Assembly (NCBI RefSeq): GCF_007997075.1
Contig: NZ_VORS01000003.1
Span: 62,001 to 126,000 of the forward strand
DNA length: 64,000 nucleotides
Origin: Polaribacter sp. IC073
GTDB lineage: Bacteria > Bacteroidota > Bacteroidia > Flavobacteriales > Flavobacteriaceae
Reading direction: 5' to 3'
The notes below the pieces were generated by a model. It saw only the letters and a list, made by a program, of their open reading frames with translations, was not told where the DNA came from and ran no database searches. Below, piece after piece: positions 27,935 to 39,336 of this stretch. The first letter of the stretch is position 1, and every line of letters starts with the position of its first letter. Position numbers and translations under genes: made by a program.

Positions 27935-30757
27935 TTGAAAGACCAGGAATATATAGAAGTTTACGGAGCAAGAGCTCATAATTTAAAAAATATTGATGTT
28001 AAAATTCCTCGCGAAAAGCTAGTTGTAATAACGGGTTTAAGCGGAAGCGGAAAGTCTTCTTTGGCTTTTGACACCATTTACGCAGAAGGACAAAGACGTT
28101 ATATTGAGACGTTTTCTGCTTACGCAAGACAATTTTTAGGAGGATTAGAAAGACCCGATGTAGATAAAATTGATGGCCTTTCGCCAGTAATTTCTATCGA
28201 ACAAAAAACCACTAATAAGAGTCCGCGTTCTACCGTTGGAACCATCACCGAAATTTACGATTTTTTAAGATTGCTTTTTGCAAGAGCTGCAGATGCGTAT
28301 TCTTACAACACCGATCAAAAAATGGTGAGTTATTCTGATGAACAAATTAAAAATTTAATTCTAAAAGATTTTGAAGGTAAGAAAATAGCTGTTTTAGCTC
28401 CTTTAATTAAATCTAGAAAAGGACATTATAGAGAGCTTTTTGAACAAATATCTAAACAAGGTTTCTTAAGAGTTCGTGTGGATGGCAAAATTCAAGAGAT
28501 TGAAAAAGGCATGAAACTAGATCGTTACAAAAATCACGATATTGAAGTTGTAATTGATCGATTGGCTGTAAATAAAACAGTAGAAAAACGTTTAGAGGAA
28601 ACCATAAAGACAGCCTTATATTCTGGTAATAATATTTTAATGGTGATTGCTATTGATGACAATCATCCTAGATATTTTAGTAGAGAATTAATGTGCCCAA
28701 CAACCGGTATTGCGTATCCAAATCCAGAACCAAATACGTTTTCTTTTAACTCACCAAAAGGAGCATGTGATTCTTGTAATGGATTAGGAATTACCAATGA
28801 AATTAATCTAAAAAAGGTTATTCCAGATGATAGTCTTTCAATAAAAAAAGGAGGAATTGTTCCTTTAGGAGAAGAAAAAAGTAGTTGGATTTTTAAACAA
28901 ATACACAACATTGCAGAACGTTATAAATTCAAATTAACAGATGCCATAAAAGACATACCAAAAGAAGCTTTAGAAATTATTTTACATGGCGGAAACGAAT
29001 CTTTTGAAATTGAATCTAAAACTGTTGGTGTTACTAGAAATTACAAAATAGACTTCGAAGGAATTGTTGCTTTTATAAATAGCCAATATAACAATGCAGA
29101 AAGCACAACTATAAAACGTTGGGCAAAAGGTTTTATGGATGAAGTTACCTGCTCATCTTGTCACGGAAAAAGATTAAAGAAAGAAGCACTTCATTTTAAA
29201 ATCACAGATAAAAGCATCAGCGATTTGGTACAAATGGATGTGACTGAATTAGCGAAATGGTTTAAAAACGTTGAGAAAGATTTATCAAAAAAACAGCTAA
29301 TCATTGCTTCAGAAATATTAAAAGAAATACGCACTAGAATACAATTTTTAGTAGATGTTGGCTTAGATTACTTAACGTTAGACAGAACTTCTAAATCGCT
29401 TTCTGGTGGCGAGGCACAAAGAATTCGTCTGGCAACACAAATTGGTTCTCAGTTAGTAGGTGTTTTGTATATTTTAGATGAACCAAGTATTGGCTTACAC
29501 CAAAGAGACAACGAAAAACTAATAGATTCTTTAGTAAAATTAAGAGATATTGGTAATTCTGTTTTAGTGGTTGAACATGACCAAGATATGATTGAGAAAG
29601 CAGATTTTGTTTTTGATATTGGACCTGGAGCAGGAAAACATGGTGGAGAAATTGTTTCTGCAGGAACTTTTGCAGAACTTAAAAAACAAAATACATTAAC
29701 TGCAGATTACATTACTGGCAGGAAAAAAATTGAAATCCCAGAAAAAAGACGTGAAGGAAATGGAAAAACCATTAAACTTTTTGGTGCTAGCGGAAATAAT
29801 TTAAAAAATGTTACCGTAGAATTTCCTTTAGGAAAAATGATTTGCGTTACAGGAGTTTCTGGAAGTGGAAAATCTACTTTAATTAATGAAACTTTATATC
29901 CTATCTTAAACGCACATATTTATAGAGGTGTTAAAAAACCAATGCCTTATAAAAAAATTGAAGGCTTAGAACATGTAGATAAAGTAATTGATATCGATCA
30001 ATCGCCTATTGGTAGAACACCTCGTTCTAATCCTGCAACGTATACCAAAACATTTGATGAAATTAGAAGCCTGTTTGCAAAAACTGCAGAAGCGGCAATT
30101 CGTGGTTACAAACCAGGACGTTTTTCTTTTAATGTAAAAGGCGGCCGTTGTGAAACCTGCCAAGGTGGTGGTGTTCGGGTGATTGAAATGAACTTTTTAC
30201 CAGATGTGCAAGTAGAATGTGAAACCTGCCAAGGAAAACGTTTCAACAGAGAAACTTTAGAGATTCGCTATAAAGGAAAATCGATTTCCGATGTTTTGAA
30301 TATGACCATTGAAGATGCCACTGATTTCTTTGTGAAGATTCCAAAAATCCATCGAAAATTAAAAACCATTAAAGATGTAGGTTTAGGCTACATTACATTA
30401 GGGCAACAATCTACCACACTTTCTGGTGGTGAGGCACAAAGAATTAAGTTAGCTGCTGAATTGTCTAAAAGAGATACAGGAAATACTTTTTATATTTTAG
30501 ATGAACCTACAACAGGTTTACATTTTGAAGATATACGTGTTTTAATGAACGTTTTAAATAAATTAGCAGACAAAGGAAATACAGTCCTAATTATAGAGCA
30601 CAATTTAGATGTTGTAAAGTTGGCAGATTATGTAATTGATGTTGGTATGGAAGGCGGAAAGAAAGGTGGAAAAATATTAGTTACAGGAACTCCAAAAGAA
30701 GTTGCAAAACATAAAACAAGTTACACAGCTAAGTTTTTGAAAAAATTGTTATTTTAG
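27935..30757 (+). CDS. uvrA: UvrABC excinuclease subunit A
   Basis: The damage-recognition ATPase of nucleotide excision repair, 940 residues, normal length. It has two ABC modules: Walker [10 protein letters not shown] near residue 34 and GVSGSGKST near 640, signature motifs [12 protein letters not shown] near 490 and [12 protein letters not shown] near 830, and zinc-binding CxxC pairs ([24 protein letters not shown] and CETCQGKR). The start is TTG at 27935: a TAG lies three codons upstream in frame and the next ATG is over 120 codons into conserved sequence. Divergent from the PspC gene. The LOG-family gene follows 53 bases on and may be co-transcribed. Confidence 0.97.
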   Translation: MKDQEYIEVYGARAHNLKNIDVKIPREKLVVITGLSGSGKSSLAFDTIYAEGQRRYIETFSAYARQFLGGLERPDVDKIDGLSPVISIEQKTTNKSPRSTVGTITEIYDFLRLLFARAADAYSYNTDQKMVSYSDEQIKNLILKDFEGKKIAVLAPLIKSRKGHYRELFEQISKQGFLRVRVDGKIQEIEKGMKLDRYKNHDIEVVIDRLAVNKTVEKRLEETIKTALYSGNNILMVIAIDDNHPRYFSRELMCPTTGIAYPNPEPNTFSFNSPKGACDSCNGLGITNEINLKKVIPDDSLSIKKGGIVPLGEEKSSWIFKQIHNIAERYKFKLTDAIKDIPKEALEIILHGGNESFEIESKTVGVTRNYKIDFEGIVAFINSQYNNAESTTIKRWAKGFMDEVTCSSCHGKRLKKEALHFKITDKSISDLVQMDVTELAKWFKNVEKDLSKKQLIIASEILKEIRTRIQFLVDVGLDYLTLDRTSKSLSGGEAQRIRLATQIGSQLVGVLYILDEPSIGLHQRDNEKLIDSLVKLRDIGNSVLVVEHDQDMIEKADFVFDIGPGAGKHGGEIVSAGTFAELKKQNTLTADYITGRKKIEIPEKRREGNGKTIKLFGASGNNLKNVTVEFPLGKMICVTGVSGSGKSTLINETLYPILNAHIYRGVKKPMPYKKIEGLEHVDKVIDIDQSPIGRTPRSNPATYTKTFDEIRSLFAKTAEAAIRGYKPGRFSFNVKGGRCETCQGGGVRVIEMNFLPDVQVECETCQGKRFNRETLEIRYKGKSISDVLNMTIEDATDFFVKIPKIHRKLKTIKDVGLGYITLGQQSTTLSGGEAQRIKLAAELSKRDTGNTFYILDEPTTGLHFEDIRVLMNVLNKLADKGNTVLIIEHNLDVVKLADYVIDVGMEGGKKGGKILVTGTPKEVAKHKTSYTAKFLKKLLF

Positions 30758-30810
30758 CAGGCTTTTTCTTTATTGAAGATAAAGTATTCTAAAAATTAAA
30801 AACACCAATT

Positions 30811-31518
30811 ATGACGAATGACGATAGAAAAATAAAAGAAAAATTACAAACAAAAACTTGGAACGAGATAAAAACAAACGATTCTTGGGCTATTTTTAAA
30901 ATAATGGCAGAGTTTGTAGACGGGTATGAAAAATTAAGTAAAATAGGCCCTTGTGTCTCTATTTTTGGTTCTGCAAGAACTAAACCAGACCACCCTTATT
31001 ATAAATTAGCAGAAGAAGTTGCTTTTAAATTAACTCAAAACGGTTACGGTGTAATTACTGGTGGTGGACCAGGAATTATGGAAGCTGGTAATAAAGGAGC
31101 GCATAGAGGAAAAGGAACTTCTGTAGGTTTAAATATAGAATTACCTTTCGAACAACATGACAACCCGTGGATTGATCAAGGAAAAAGTTTAGACTTCGAT
31201 TATTTTTTTGTTAGAAAAGTAATGTTTGTAAAATACTCACAAGGTTTTATTGTTATGCCTGGTGGTTTTGGAACGATGGATGAACTTTTTGAAGCAATTA
31301 CTTTAATTCAGACAAATAAAATTGGTCGTTTTCCAATTGTTTTAGTTGGCACCAAATTTTGGGGAGGTCTATTAGATTGGATAAAAAACACGCTAATAGA
31401 AGAAGGTAATATTAGTGAGAAAGATTTAAAATTATTTAGACTTGTAGATACCGCAGATGAAGCTATTGAACATTTGAATAACTTTTATGCTAAACACCAA
31501 TTAAAACCTAACTTCTAA
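30811..31518 (+). CDS. LOG family protein (TIGR00730), putative nucleotide 5'-monophosphate phosphoribohydrolase
   Basis: A Rossmann-fold protein of 235 residues. The family motifs GGGPGIMEAGNKGA (near 84-97) and PGGFGTMDE (150-158) are intact; these form the nucleotide site of cytokinin riboside 5'-monophosphate phosphoribohydrolases (LOG) and of bacterial relatives such as PpnN that cleave purine/pyrimidine nucleotides. The substrate in this organism is unknown. The N-terminus (about 45 residues before SIFGSARTKPD) is a common extension in Bacteroidota. It ends 17 bases before the next gene. Confidence 0.9.
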   Translation: MTNDDRKIKEKLQTKTWNEIKTNDSWAIFKIMAEFVDGYEKLSKIGPCVSIFGSARTKPDHPYYKLAEEVAFKLTQNGYGVITGGGPGIMEAGNKGAHRGKGTSVGLNIELPFEQHDNPWIDQGKSLDFDYFFVRKVMFVKYSQGFIVMPGGFGTMDELFEAITLIQTNKIGRFPIVLVGTKFWGGLLDWIKNTLIEEGNISEKDLKLFRLVDTADEAIEHLNNFYAKHQLKPNF

Positions 31519-31535
31519 AGTTTTATTTACTTTCA

Positions 31536-34346
31536 TTGAAAAATTGTTTTTACATATTTATCGTATTCTTATTATTAAGTAGCTTTAGTTTTGCGCAACA
31601 AAATGCAATAAACATAAAAGCTACTTTGAATTCTAATGAAGATAAATTAATGATTCAGCAAGAAATTGTGTACTACAACAATTCTAGTGAAACTTTAAAT
31701 CATATTTTTCTTCATAACTGGGCTAATAGTTTTAAAGACCGAAAAACGCCCCTTTCTAAAAGGTTTATAGAAGATTTTAGAAAAGATTTATACTTTGCCA
31801 ATGAAGATGGTATTGGTTTCTCAGATATTAAAAACATCGCTATAAACTACAACAGTATCATCTACAAAGAGCTAGAAAATAGGCAAGATATTATTCAACT
31901 TTTTTTAGAAGAACCTTTAAAACCAAAAGAAAGCACCACTATAAATATTACATATTATATAAAATTACCTAATGCTAAATTTACAGGGTATGGCCACTAT
32001 GAAAACGGCTATCGTTTAAGGTATTGGTACATTACACCTGCAATCTATAAAGATGGTTGGCAATTAATGAGTAATTTAAACTTAGATGATTTATTTGAAA
32101 ACTACACCACTTTTAATATTGATCTAAAAATACCTAAAGAACTTACCTTAATTAGTAGTTTAAAACAAACGCAAAAGAGTAATAAAACTTCCAATTCCTA
32201 TAAGCTATATGGTAAAAATCAGAAAGATGTAATTTTAAATATTCAAAAGAAAAACATGTTTCATAAGTTTAGTACAGATGCACATGAAATACAAACAGAT
32301 ATTTTAAATAAAGAACTAGACGCCAAACTAACAAAAGATATTTTAAATAGAGAACTACAATTTCTAACAGAGTATTTAGGTGATTTACCAACAGATAAGG
32401 TTCTTATCGACGAAGTAATGCGTAAAAAAAATCCGGTATACGGTTTAAATCAGCTACCAAGTTTTATTAGACCTTTTTCTGATGTTTTTAAATACGACCT
32501 AACTTTATTTAAAGCACTTTCTAAAAAATACTTAAAACAGACATTATTAGTAAACGAAAGAGAAGATTACTGGTTAATAGATGGTTTACAAAACTACTTA
32601 ATGGTAGAATATATAAACAAATATTATCCTGAAATTAAACTTTTAGGAAAAGCTTCGGACAGTTGGTTTCTAAAAAAATTTAATATTTCTAAGTTAAAAT
32701 TCAATGAAAAATATCCGTTTGTATATCAATTTACAGCAAGAAAATATTTAGATCAATCTTTAAGCACTCCTGCAGACTCTCTTTCTAACTTTAATCGAAA
32801 AATTGTTAGTAAATATAAAGCAGGTTTAGGTTTTAATTACTTAAAAGGCTATTTAGGTGAAGACGTCTTTAACAAGAGTATTAAAGAATTTTATCAAAAA
32901 AACAAACTTTTAATTACAAAAAGCTCTAATTTTAAAGATGTTTTAACACAAAATTCAAAGAAAGATGTTCGTTGGTTTTTTAGTGATTTTATCAACACAA
33001 ATAAGAAAATAGATTATTCGATTGATAAAGTGAAAGAAACAAAAGACAGTTTAAAAATTACCATTAAGAACAAACGAAACATTACTACGCCCATTGCTTT
33101 CTACGGAATAAAAAATAATAAAATCGAATACAAAAAATGGTTTACAGGTATTAGTGACACCTTAACCACTAGTGTACCAAAAGGAAAGTTTGACCAGTTG
33201 GTTTTAAATTATGAAAACATCTACCCAGAATACAACACATTAGATAATTATTACAATACAGATAAAAAAGTTTTTAACAAACCTTTTAAGCTTACTTTAA
33301 TTAAAGACGTAAATGCACCAGAATATAATCAGTTATTTTATCAACCTAGTATTGGTTATAATTTTTATGATGGTTTAATTTTAGGTGTAAAGCTTCACAA
33401 TAAGCCTTTAATAAAAAGAAACTTAGAATTTAAATTTTCTCCTGGCTATGCAACCAAGAGCAATATGATGAACGGTTCTATTTCTATATTATACAATCAG
33501 TTCTTTGAAGACACTAGTATCTATAAAATTTCTTACGGTGTTTTTGGCAACACCTTACAATATGCACCAGAACTGTCTTATAGCTCGCTAATACCTTATG
33601 TAGATGTTCAGTTTAAAAGAAAATCTTTAAGACACGCAACTACAGAGTTTTTTAGAGCTAAAATTGTACATATCGATAAAGAAATTTCACCTTTAAAAAT
33701 AAAAACTCCGCAAGATAATTACAGTGTTCTTAGTTTGAGTTACAATTATATTAACCCAGATATTATAGAAGAAACTCGGTATACCTTTAATACAGAGTTT
33801 GCTAAAAACTTCTCTAAAGTTTCTGCAGATTTTAGATATAGAAAGCTAACATCTACAGACACACAATTAGATTTTAGAGTTTTTGCTGGCGCATTTATTC
33901 ACAACAACTCTAAAGGAGATTATTTTAGCTTTGGTTTAGACAGAGCAAATGATTATTTATTTGAGTTGAATTATTATGGCCGCTCAGAAGACTCTGGTAT
34001 TTATAGCCAGCAATACATTATTACAGAAGGTGGTTTTAAATCTGTTTTGCCAACAAGGTTTGCCAACCAATATATGCTGTCTTTAAATGCTAGCATTGGT
34101 TTGTGGCGCTGGGTAGAGTTCTATAATGATGTTGCTTTTTTGAAGAATAAGGACGAATACCTTTTCTTTGGTTACGAAAACGGAATTCGACTCAATTTTA
34201 TTCATAATATCTTTGAAGTATACCTTCCTTTATACTCAAATAATGGTTGGGAAGTTTCACAAGAGGCATATCCTCAAAAAATTAGATTTACCTTTACAGG
34301 AGATCTTGGTTCTATTTACAACTTTTTCAGAAGAGGCTTCTTTTAG
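31536..34346 (+). CDS. M1-peptidase-like protein lacking the zinc site, with C-terminal barrel-like domain
   Basis: A secreted protein of 936 residues, read from TTG 31536 with a signal peptide (MKNCFYIFIVFLLLSSFSFA, cleavage near 20-21). The first 220 residues look like the beta domain of M1 aminopeptidases. The following helical domain keeps the outline of the catalytic region but not its residues: the usual HExxH is replaced around KALSKKYLKQTLL, and the later Glu by an Asp in DYWLIDGLQNYL. So it is probably inactive as a protease. The last 350 residues (about 590-936) have alternating hydrophobic strands and end in an aromatic residue (FRRGFF), which suggests an outer-membrane barrel. Function unknown. 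Confidence 0.7.
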   Translation: MKNCFYIFIVFLLLSSFSFAQQNAINIKATLNSNEDKLMIQQEIVYYNNSSETLNHIFLHNWANSFKDRKTPLSKRFIEDFRKDLYFANEDGIGFSDIKNIAINYNSIIYKELENRQDIIQLFLEEPLKPKESTTINITYYIKLPNAKFTGYGHYENGYRLRYWYITPAIYKDGWQLMSNLNLDDLFENYTTFNIDLKIPKELTLISSLKQTQKSNKTSNSYKLYGKNQKDVILNIQKKNMFHKFSTDAHEIQTDILNKELDAKLTKDILNRELQFLTEYLGDLPTDKVLIDEVMRKKNPVYGLNQLPSFIRPFSDVFKYDLTLFKALSKKYLKQTLLVNEREDYWLIDGLQNYLMVEYINKYYPEIKLLGKASDSWFLKKFNISKLKFNEKYPFVYQFTARKYLDQSLSTPADSLSNFNRKIVSKYKAGLGFNYLKGYLGEDVFNKSIKEFYQKNKLLITKSSNFKDVLTQNSKKDVRWFFSDFINTNKKIDYSIDKVKETKDSLKITIKNKRNITTPIAFYGIKNNKIEYKKWFTGISDTLTTSVPKGKFDQLVLNYENIYPEYNTLDNYYNTDKKVFNKPFKLTLIKDVNAPEYNQLFYQPSIGYNFYDGLILGVKLHNKPLIKRNLEFKFSPGYATKSNMMNGSISILYNQFFEDTSIYKISYGVFGNTLQYAPELSYSSLIPYVDVQFKRKSLRHATTEFFRAKIVHIDKEISPLKIKTPQDNYSVLSLSYNYINPDIIEETRYTFNTEFAKNFSKVSADFRYRKLTSTDTQLDFRVFAGAFIHNNSKGDYFSFGLDRANDYLFELNYYGRSEDSGIYSQQYIITEGGFKSVLPTRFANQYMLSLNASIGLWRWVEFYNDVAFLKNKDEYLFFGYENGIRLNFIHNIFEVYLPLYSNNGWEVSQEAYPQKIRFTFTGDLGSIYNFFRRGFF

Positions 34347-34465
34347 TAATTTAACACTTTTTTCTCCACTTTATCACCTTTGTAACGCTTTTTATAGTAG
34401 TTTTTTTTTCATTATTTAGTTTATTTGCAGCTTATAACTAAAACGATAATCAAATTAAAAACTAC

Positions 34466-35204
34466 ATGAAAATCAACCTATTACTCGCATTAATTGTATT
34501 TTGCTACGGCATGCAAAGTTTTGCTCAGCAATTACCAAACACTTTAAAAGAAAAAGACAGTACTTCTTTAGGTTCTTCTAACAAAGACCTAAATGCAACT
34601 GCAAAACTTAGAAAAAACGGACTAAACCTCTCTTTCGGAACTTCTGGTTTCGGTTTTGGGTATGCCAGAAAATTGAGTCCGAAATTTACTGCTATCATAG
34701 CATATAGCAGTATCTACTTAAAAGAGAAAGAAGTAGATGTTTCTGAATTTCTTGACAATGATGATGTAGATTTCTAGGCGGTGCTAGTAGTACTATTTTA
34801 GATGTAGGTGCAGAATATGTGCCCTTTAAAAACTCTTCATTTAAACTAGCTTTTGGACTTGGTTTTTTAAACAATGTACAAATTGATGGATTGATTACCT
34901 ACAAAGAAGGCGTAAAGCATGGAAATGTTATTATCACCAAACAAGATGTTGGTAAATAATTATAAACTCTAAATGGTCTAGTGCAGCTCCTTTTATAGCC
35001 TTCGGTTTTGGTAGCGCAATTCCAAAAAACAGATTTGGTATTGGAATAAATAAAGGTACTTATTTTGCAAGATCACCAGAAGTAAGTTTAGAAGCAGATA
35101 AATTACTAGCACCTACGCAAGTTAAACAAGAAGATTTACAAGCCGCTTTTAAACCTTTAACTTTTATACCTAGCATACAATTTAGAGTAACTTATCATTT
35201 TTAA
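34466..35204 (+). pseudogene. Decayed outer-membrane beta-barrel protein gene
   Basis: The gene starts MKINLLLALIVFCYGMQSFA (a signal peptide) and reads into an outer-membrane-like strand region (GLNLSFGTSGFGFGYARKLS) up to a TAG at 34775-34777. A base loss there shifts sense to a frame reading GGASSTILDVGAEYVPFKNS, which stops at a TAA near 34958. A second shift then leads to SKWSSAAPFIAFGFGSAIPK and a proper C-terminal strand ending FRVTYHF with a TAA at 35202-35204. The ending in an aromatic residue is typical of barrel proteins assembled by BamA. Two frameshifts are needed to restore about 245 residues, so it cannot make a full protein. It is the first of three adjacent broken genes. Confidence 0.8.
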
Positions 35205-35213
35205 TAAAAAACA

Positions 35214-37021
35214 ATGGAAAATACAATAAAATATATGGCTTTTACCATTGCAATATCACTTGCTTTTTTGGTAGGTTGTAATAAATTTACAGAAAAAATA
35301 GACAACTTTAACGTAAGTATTACTGACGCCATTTTTGAGCAAACAGCTGTCATAGAATTAACAGACCTTTTTGGCAATTAACAAGACATTGTTAATACTG
35401 CCTTTACTTTAGAATTTACAGGTGCAGATGCAGACAAATTAGTAAACGAAGCAGGTAAAAATACCATTAAAGAAAACGATGGTTTTATTCAATTAAATGC
35501 AAACCCAAATAAAAGTACAGGTGTAAAAGAATTGAATTTTAATGTTACTATTAGTGGTGGTGATTATAAAACTAGAACTTTTCCTAGAACTTTAAAAGAC
35601 ACAACATCTTACATTAAACTGCCTTTAGTAAGTAAAAGTAGAATATATAAAGGTCAAAATAAAACCAACAAAACAGCGGGCTTAACAAACAAGGACACCA
35701 CCTCAGCAACCACTGTAAAAACCAACACAAGCAGCTCTTTAAACACCAGTGTAATTACAATAAAAAGGTACATAATTTAAAGACGCTACAGACAATGTGC
35801 TAACAGGTGGCAATGTAAAAGTAGAAGTTACCAATACAGATGCTTTAAGAAAAGTATAACCGTATACTCGTTCTTTAAGTTTTAAAGATAGTAATGCTAT
35901 AGAAATTACAGATAAAGAGGCTACTTTTTTAACAGGAAATACCCACATTAAAATGAATGTAAATGGCACAGCTGTAAAAAAGTTTAACAACGCCATTGAT
36001 GTTGCCCTAGAAATATCTACAGAGTCTATAAACCCAGAAACAGGTAATAAATTACAACTAGGAGAAACGTTTGTTGTTTATACCAAGGAAGAAGAAACTA
36101 TTGAATGGACATACCACCGTGTAGGAACTTAATAGCAGGAAATACTAATGATACCTTTAAAATCAGTTTTGAAACCACCCACTTGTCTAATTATAGCGCA
36201 GTAGGTTTTAAAGATACCGATTGTACTTATTATTCGTATAACATTACAGCCAATAATGTAGCAGCCAACTATTCTGCAACCTTCGAAGTGATAATGCGTA
36301 CAAAGCACGAAGGTGGATTTAATTTTAATTCGGATGATCAATTTTTTACTTTGTTTGAAATCAAAATTGTAAATGGTAGAGTAGTATCTATACAATCACC
36401 TAAGTTTATAGCTCTCTACAATACATATTTTTTAGAAGGATCAAAAGAATGTATTGAAATTATTAATATAGTAGCCGGAGAAAAATATATAACAACAACT
36501 TTTTTCAATGGAGACAATATTTCAAGTATCAAAAAACTTCTTGCATCTAGAAAAGATGTGAACGTTGAAACTACGCATAGTTCATGGTGGAGTGATATTT
36601 CTAAAGAAACCCAACTCTATATTAAATCTCAAGGAATAACCTACCGTACAAACTTATCGAGCATTGCAACTTTTGCCGATTGTGAATTTTATATAAATCT
36701 AAACCAAGATGGTACCGATTATTTTAAAATTGGTACACTAAAAAACATCAAGGTAGATGCAGCTGTAAATTGTAACGGTAAAACTTTTGTACCAGATGGT
36801 TTTCCTTTCTACGTAGCACGAGAAAATGGTATTTTTAGTTATGAAAGAACTATTAAAAAGGTAAGATGACATTAAAAGGTTTTGAATTAAATAAAGAATG
36901 TACTTTCAAAACACTTTACAAAGGGGTAAGTTTCATTAACAAATGGACTTTTAACAACAGCACGTTTGTAGCTGAAGATTTTGAAATACCACAAGAAGTT
37001 TGTACTGCATTAAATTCTTAA
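35214..37021 (+). pseudogene. Decayed large surface lipoprotein gene
   Basis: It starts nine bases after the barrel remnant with a lipoprotein signal (MENTIKYMAFTIAISLAFLV followed by GC), Cys near residue 22. The first 55 codons end at a TAA (35379-35381), but the same frame continues with QDIVNTAFTLEFTGADADKL. Later lesions are a frameshift in an A run near 35760, in-frame TAA codons at 35773 and 35857, and frameshifts near 36125 and 36866. The last piece ends CTALNS at 37019-37021. Rejoined, it would be a lipoprotein of about 600 residues with repeated immunoglobulin-like beta segments (for example VEVTNTDALRK). A good terminator follows at 37044. I do not recognise the family. Confidence 0.8.
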
Positions 37022-37043
37022 GCAACACAAAAAAGATAATTTT

Positions 37044-37077
37044 AAAAAGCATCCTAATATTTAGGATGCTTTTTTTG
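37044..37077 (+). terminator. Terminator after the decayed lipoprotein gene
   Basis: GCATCCTAA (37049-37057) pairs perfectly with TTAGGATGC (37061-37069) around a 3-base loop, extended by A/T pairs and a T run. It marks the original end of the barrel-lipoprotein transcript and is still intact. Confidence 0.8.
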
Positions 37078-37267
37078 TTTCTGAAATAATTAATGAAGTA
37101 AAAAATCTAGACTACTTTAAAAGCATGTTCTTTCCAAAAAATATTATTTTTTTTTCAACACAAAAAAATAGACATAAAAATATAACAAACAAATAATTAT
37201 TAACCAAACCTTCAATGACTCTCATTTTAGACAGTTCACAACCTTAAATTTTAATCTTTTTTTTAGG

Positions 37268-37275
37268 TATCTTCG
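37268..37275 (+). promoter_or_regulatory. Possible -7 box of the regulator gene
   Basis: TATCTTCG differs at one place from TAnnTTTG and lies 17 bases before the ATG of the broken regulator. Weak. Confidence 0.25.
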
Positions 37276-37292
37276 ATTTTATTCTAGAAATA

Positions 37293-39011
37293 ATGAAATT
37301 TAAATTCCTCCTTTTATTTTTTTTATTGTTGAATTGTGCCACTTATTTTGCCCAATACAAACAAATGCTTCATAAACCTTATAAAGATAAGGTAGCAGCT
37401 ATTGATGTTTTGTATCGAAATACGATTAACAATGCAAAAAAAGATTCTTTATCTATTAAAACCTATACCCAAGAAATGGAGCAATGGGGGTTGGATTACA
37501 ATGCTAATCAACTTGCTTTAGAGGCAGAATTGTTAAGAGAATATTCATTTTGATTCCTATATGGTCGTAAAAAACCTGTAATAATACAGCGTCTAATTGA
37601 CATCGCTAATAAGGTAAAAAAAGAGAATTTTCTTCATATAGAAGTGCGTACAGTAAAAGTTATTGCTACGCATTACTGAGAACTTAAAAATCATGAATTA
37701 GCCTTTGAATGGTTGCTGCAGTCTGCAAAGGTTTTAGACAAAATGGAAGCTGAAAATTTTCCTGATATGTCTAATCATTTAAATTTTATTGACCGATGTT
37801 ATTATTATTTTGAAAATTAAAAAAAAGCGGTTACATATTATAAAAGATCCAGTGAAGTAAATAAAACAAAAAATTAACTACATAGCTGTGCTGGAAGCTC
37901 AAAATACTATGGCTTATGTTCCCAAAAACTAGATGAGTTAAAACTTGCAAAAACTTATTTCTTAAAAGTAATTGAAGATAATTCCATATATAAAAACACT
38001 ACATGGAAAGGGATTGCTTTAGGAAATTTAGGGTACAATTACTATTTAGAAGGAAATTATAAAAAAGCAATTCCTCTGTTACAAGAAAATATAAGAAATG
38101 CAATAGCAATCAATGAACCAAAACTAACATTAGGAGCTACTATTCCACTGGCAGATATTTTTTTAAAGCAAAACAAACTTACAGTATCAAAACAGAAAAT
38201 AGAAGAAGCTATATTGTATATACAGCATTCTAAACAAACAGATCGTCTTGTAAAATTATTTCCTGTAATGAGCAAATGGTATGCAGCCAAAAAACAAGCA
38301 AAACTTAGTGCCGCTTATTTACATTCTACGATGATAGCAATTAATGCCTATAATAAAAAAGACAGTAGCTTAAAATTGTTGAGAGCCAATCAAAAAGTTG
38401 AAACAAAAGAAAGAGACTTGGTCGTTGAAAAATTGAATACATTAAGTCAACAGAAACTTACCAAACGTAATTTTGTAATATTATTGGTTGGAATATTATT
38501 AGTGATAAGTTTACTTTCTTTTTGGTTTCGCAATAAATACCTCTTAAATAAACAACAGATTAGAGAACTAGCATTAGCAAACACAAAAAAAGCTTTAATT
38601 GATACGAAAAGTCAATTAAAAAACATGGCTACAAGAGTTCGTCAAGACAATAATTTAATCATAGAGCTTCAAAAACAAAAAATTTCTAAAAACACCTCCA
38701 TTTTACTTTCGAAACTTAAATCAAAAAACATTTTAACGAAAGATGGCTGGACTCAATTTCAAAGCTTATTTAAAGCTATTCACCCTCATTTTATTTCTTA
38801 TATTAAAGCCTCAAACCCAAATTTAAGTCAGGCAGAAATTCGTTGTTTGTGTTTAGAAAAATTCATATTAACTAACAATGAAATGGGCTTACTTTTAGGT
38901 GTATTAACAAATACAATAAGAGTAACGAAACATCGTATTCGAAAAAAATTAAACCTTCAAAGTCAAGATGATTTAGGAAAGTTTGTTCAAAACTTTAGAA
39001 CAGATAAATAA
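37293..39011 (+). pseudogene. TPR / helix-turn-helix regulator gene interrupted by four in-frame stops
   Basis: A single frame of 573 codons runs from ATG 37293 to the TAA at 39009-39011 without any frameshift, but it has four internal stops: TGA 37551, TGA 37677, TAA 37818 and TAA 37875 (codons 87, 129, 176 and 195). The protein has a signal peptide (MKFKFLLLFFLLLNCATYFA), TPR-like helices (for example GNLGYNYYLEGNYKKAIPLL), a membrane helix (FVILLVGILLVISLLSFWF), a coiled coil and a C-terminal helix-turn-helix (LSQAEIRCLCLEKFILTNNE). This is a common Bacteroidota layout for a periplasm-sensing, membrane-bound regulator. The C-terminal 378 codons are open, and a TTG at 38214 could restart a 265-residue piece with the membrane helix and DNA-binding part. 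Confidence 0.82.
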
Positions 39012-39306
39012 TAAATTCACCACACTAATAAAAAACGATTACATTTAAAATAAATTCCTATTCGTACAGTTTTGTAGTAATTAAAATCCACCAAAATTGG
39101 TTACAAAATCTAAAAAACCTATACTTAAAGCATTTCTTTTTTGCTCAAATAAAGCCCTTATTTGAACTAGTTAATTCATCAAAAATGCATAATGATTTTT
39201 AATAATTAACTATTTTACATTATCCTTAATAAAAACAACACTATTCAATATAAAATTATGATATTAACAATGAAATAAAATATTTTTAAATATCAACTAA
39301 AAAAAC
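39012..39306. other. Non-coding gap before the E1 gene
   Basis: About 300 bases of very AT-rich DNA between the broken regulator and the E1 gene. I see no open frame, RNA gene or strong hairpin in it. A promoter box lies at its right end. Confidence 0.5.
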
Positions 39307-39314
39307 TACCTTTG
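39307..39314 (+). promoter_or_regulatory. -7 box of the E1 gene
   Basis: TACCTTTG matches TAnnTTTG, 22 bases before the ATG. Confidence 0.5.
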
Positions 39315-39336
39315 CAAAAGCTTAAATCCAGAGAAA

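Noticed and set aside
37293..39011. Stop-codon recoding or suppression in the regulator gene
   Set aside because: Both TGA and TAA occur, no downstream signal was seen, and the neighbouring genes are clearly decayed, so ordinary nonsense mutation is simpler.
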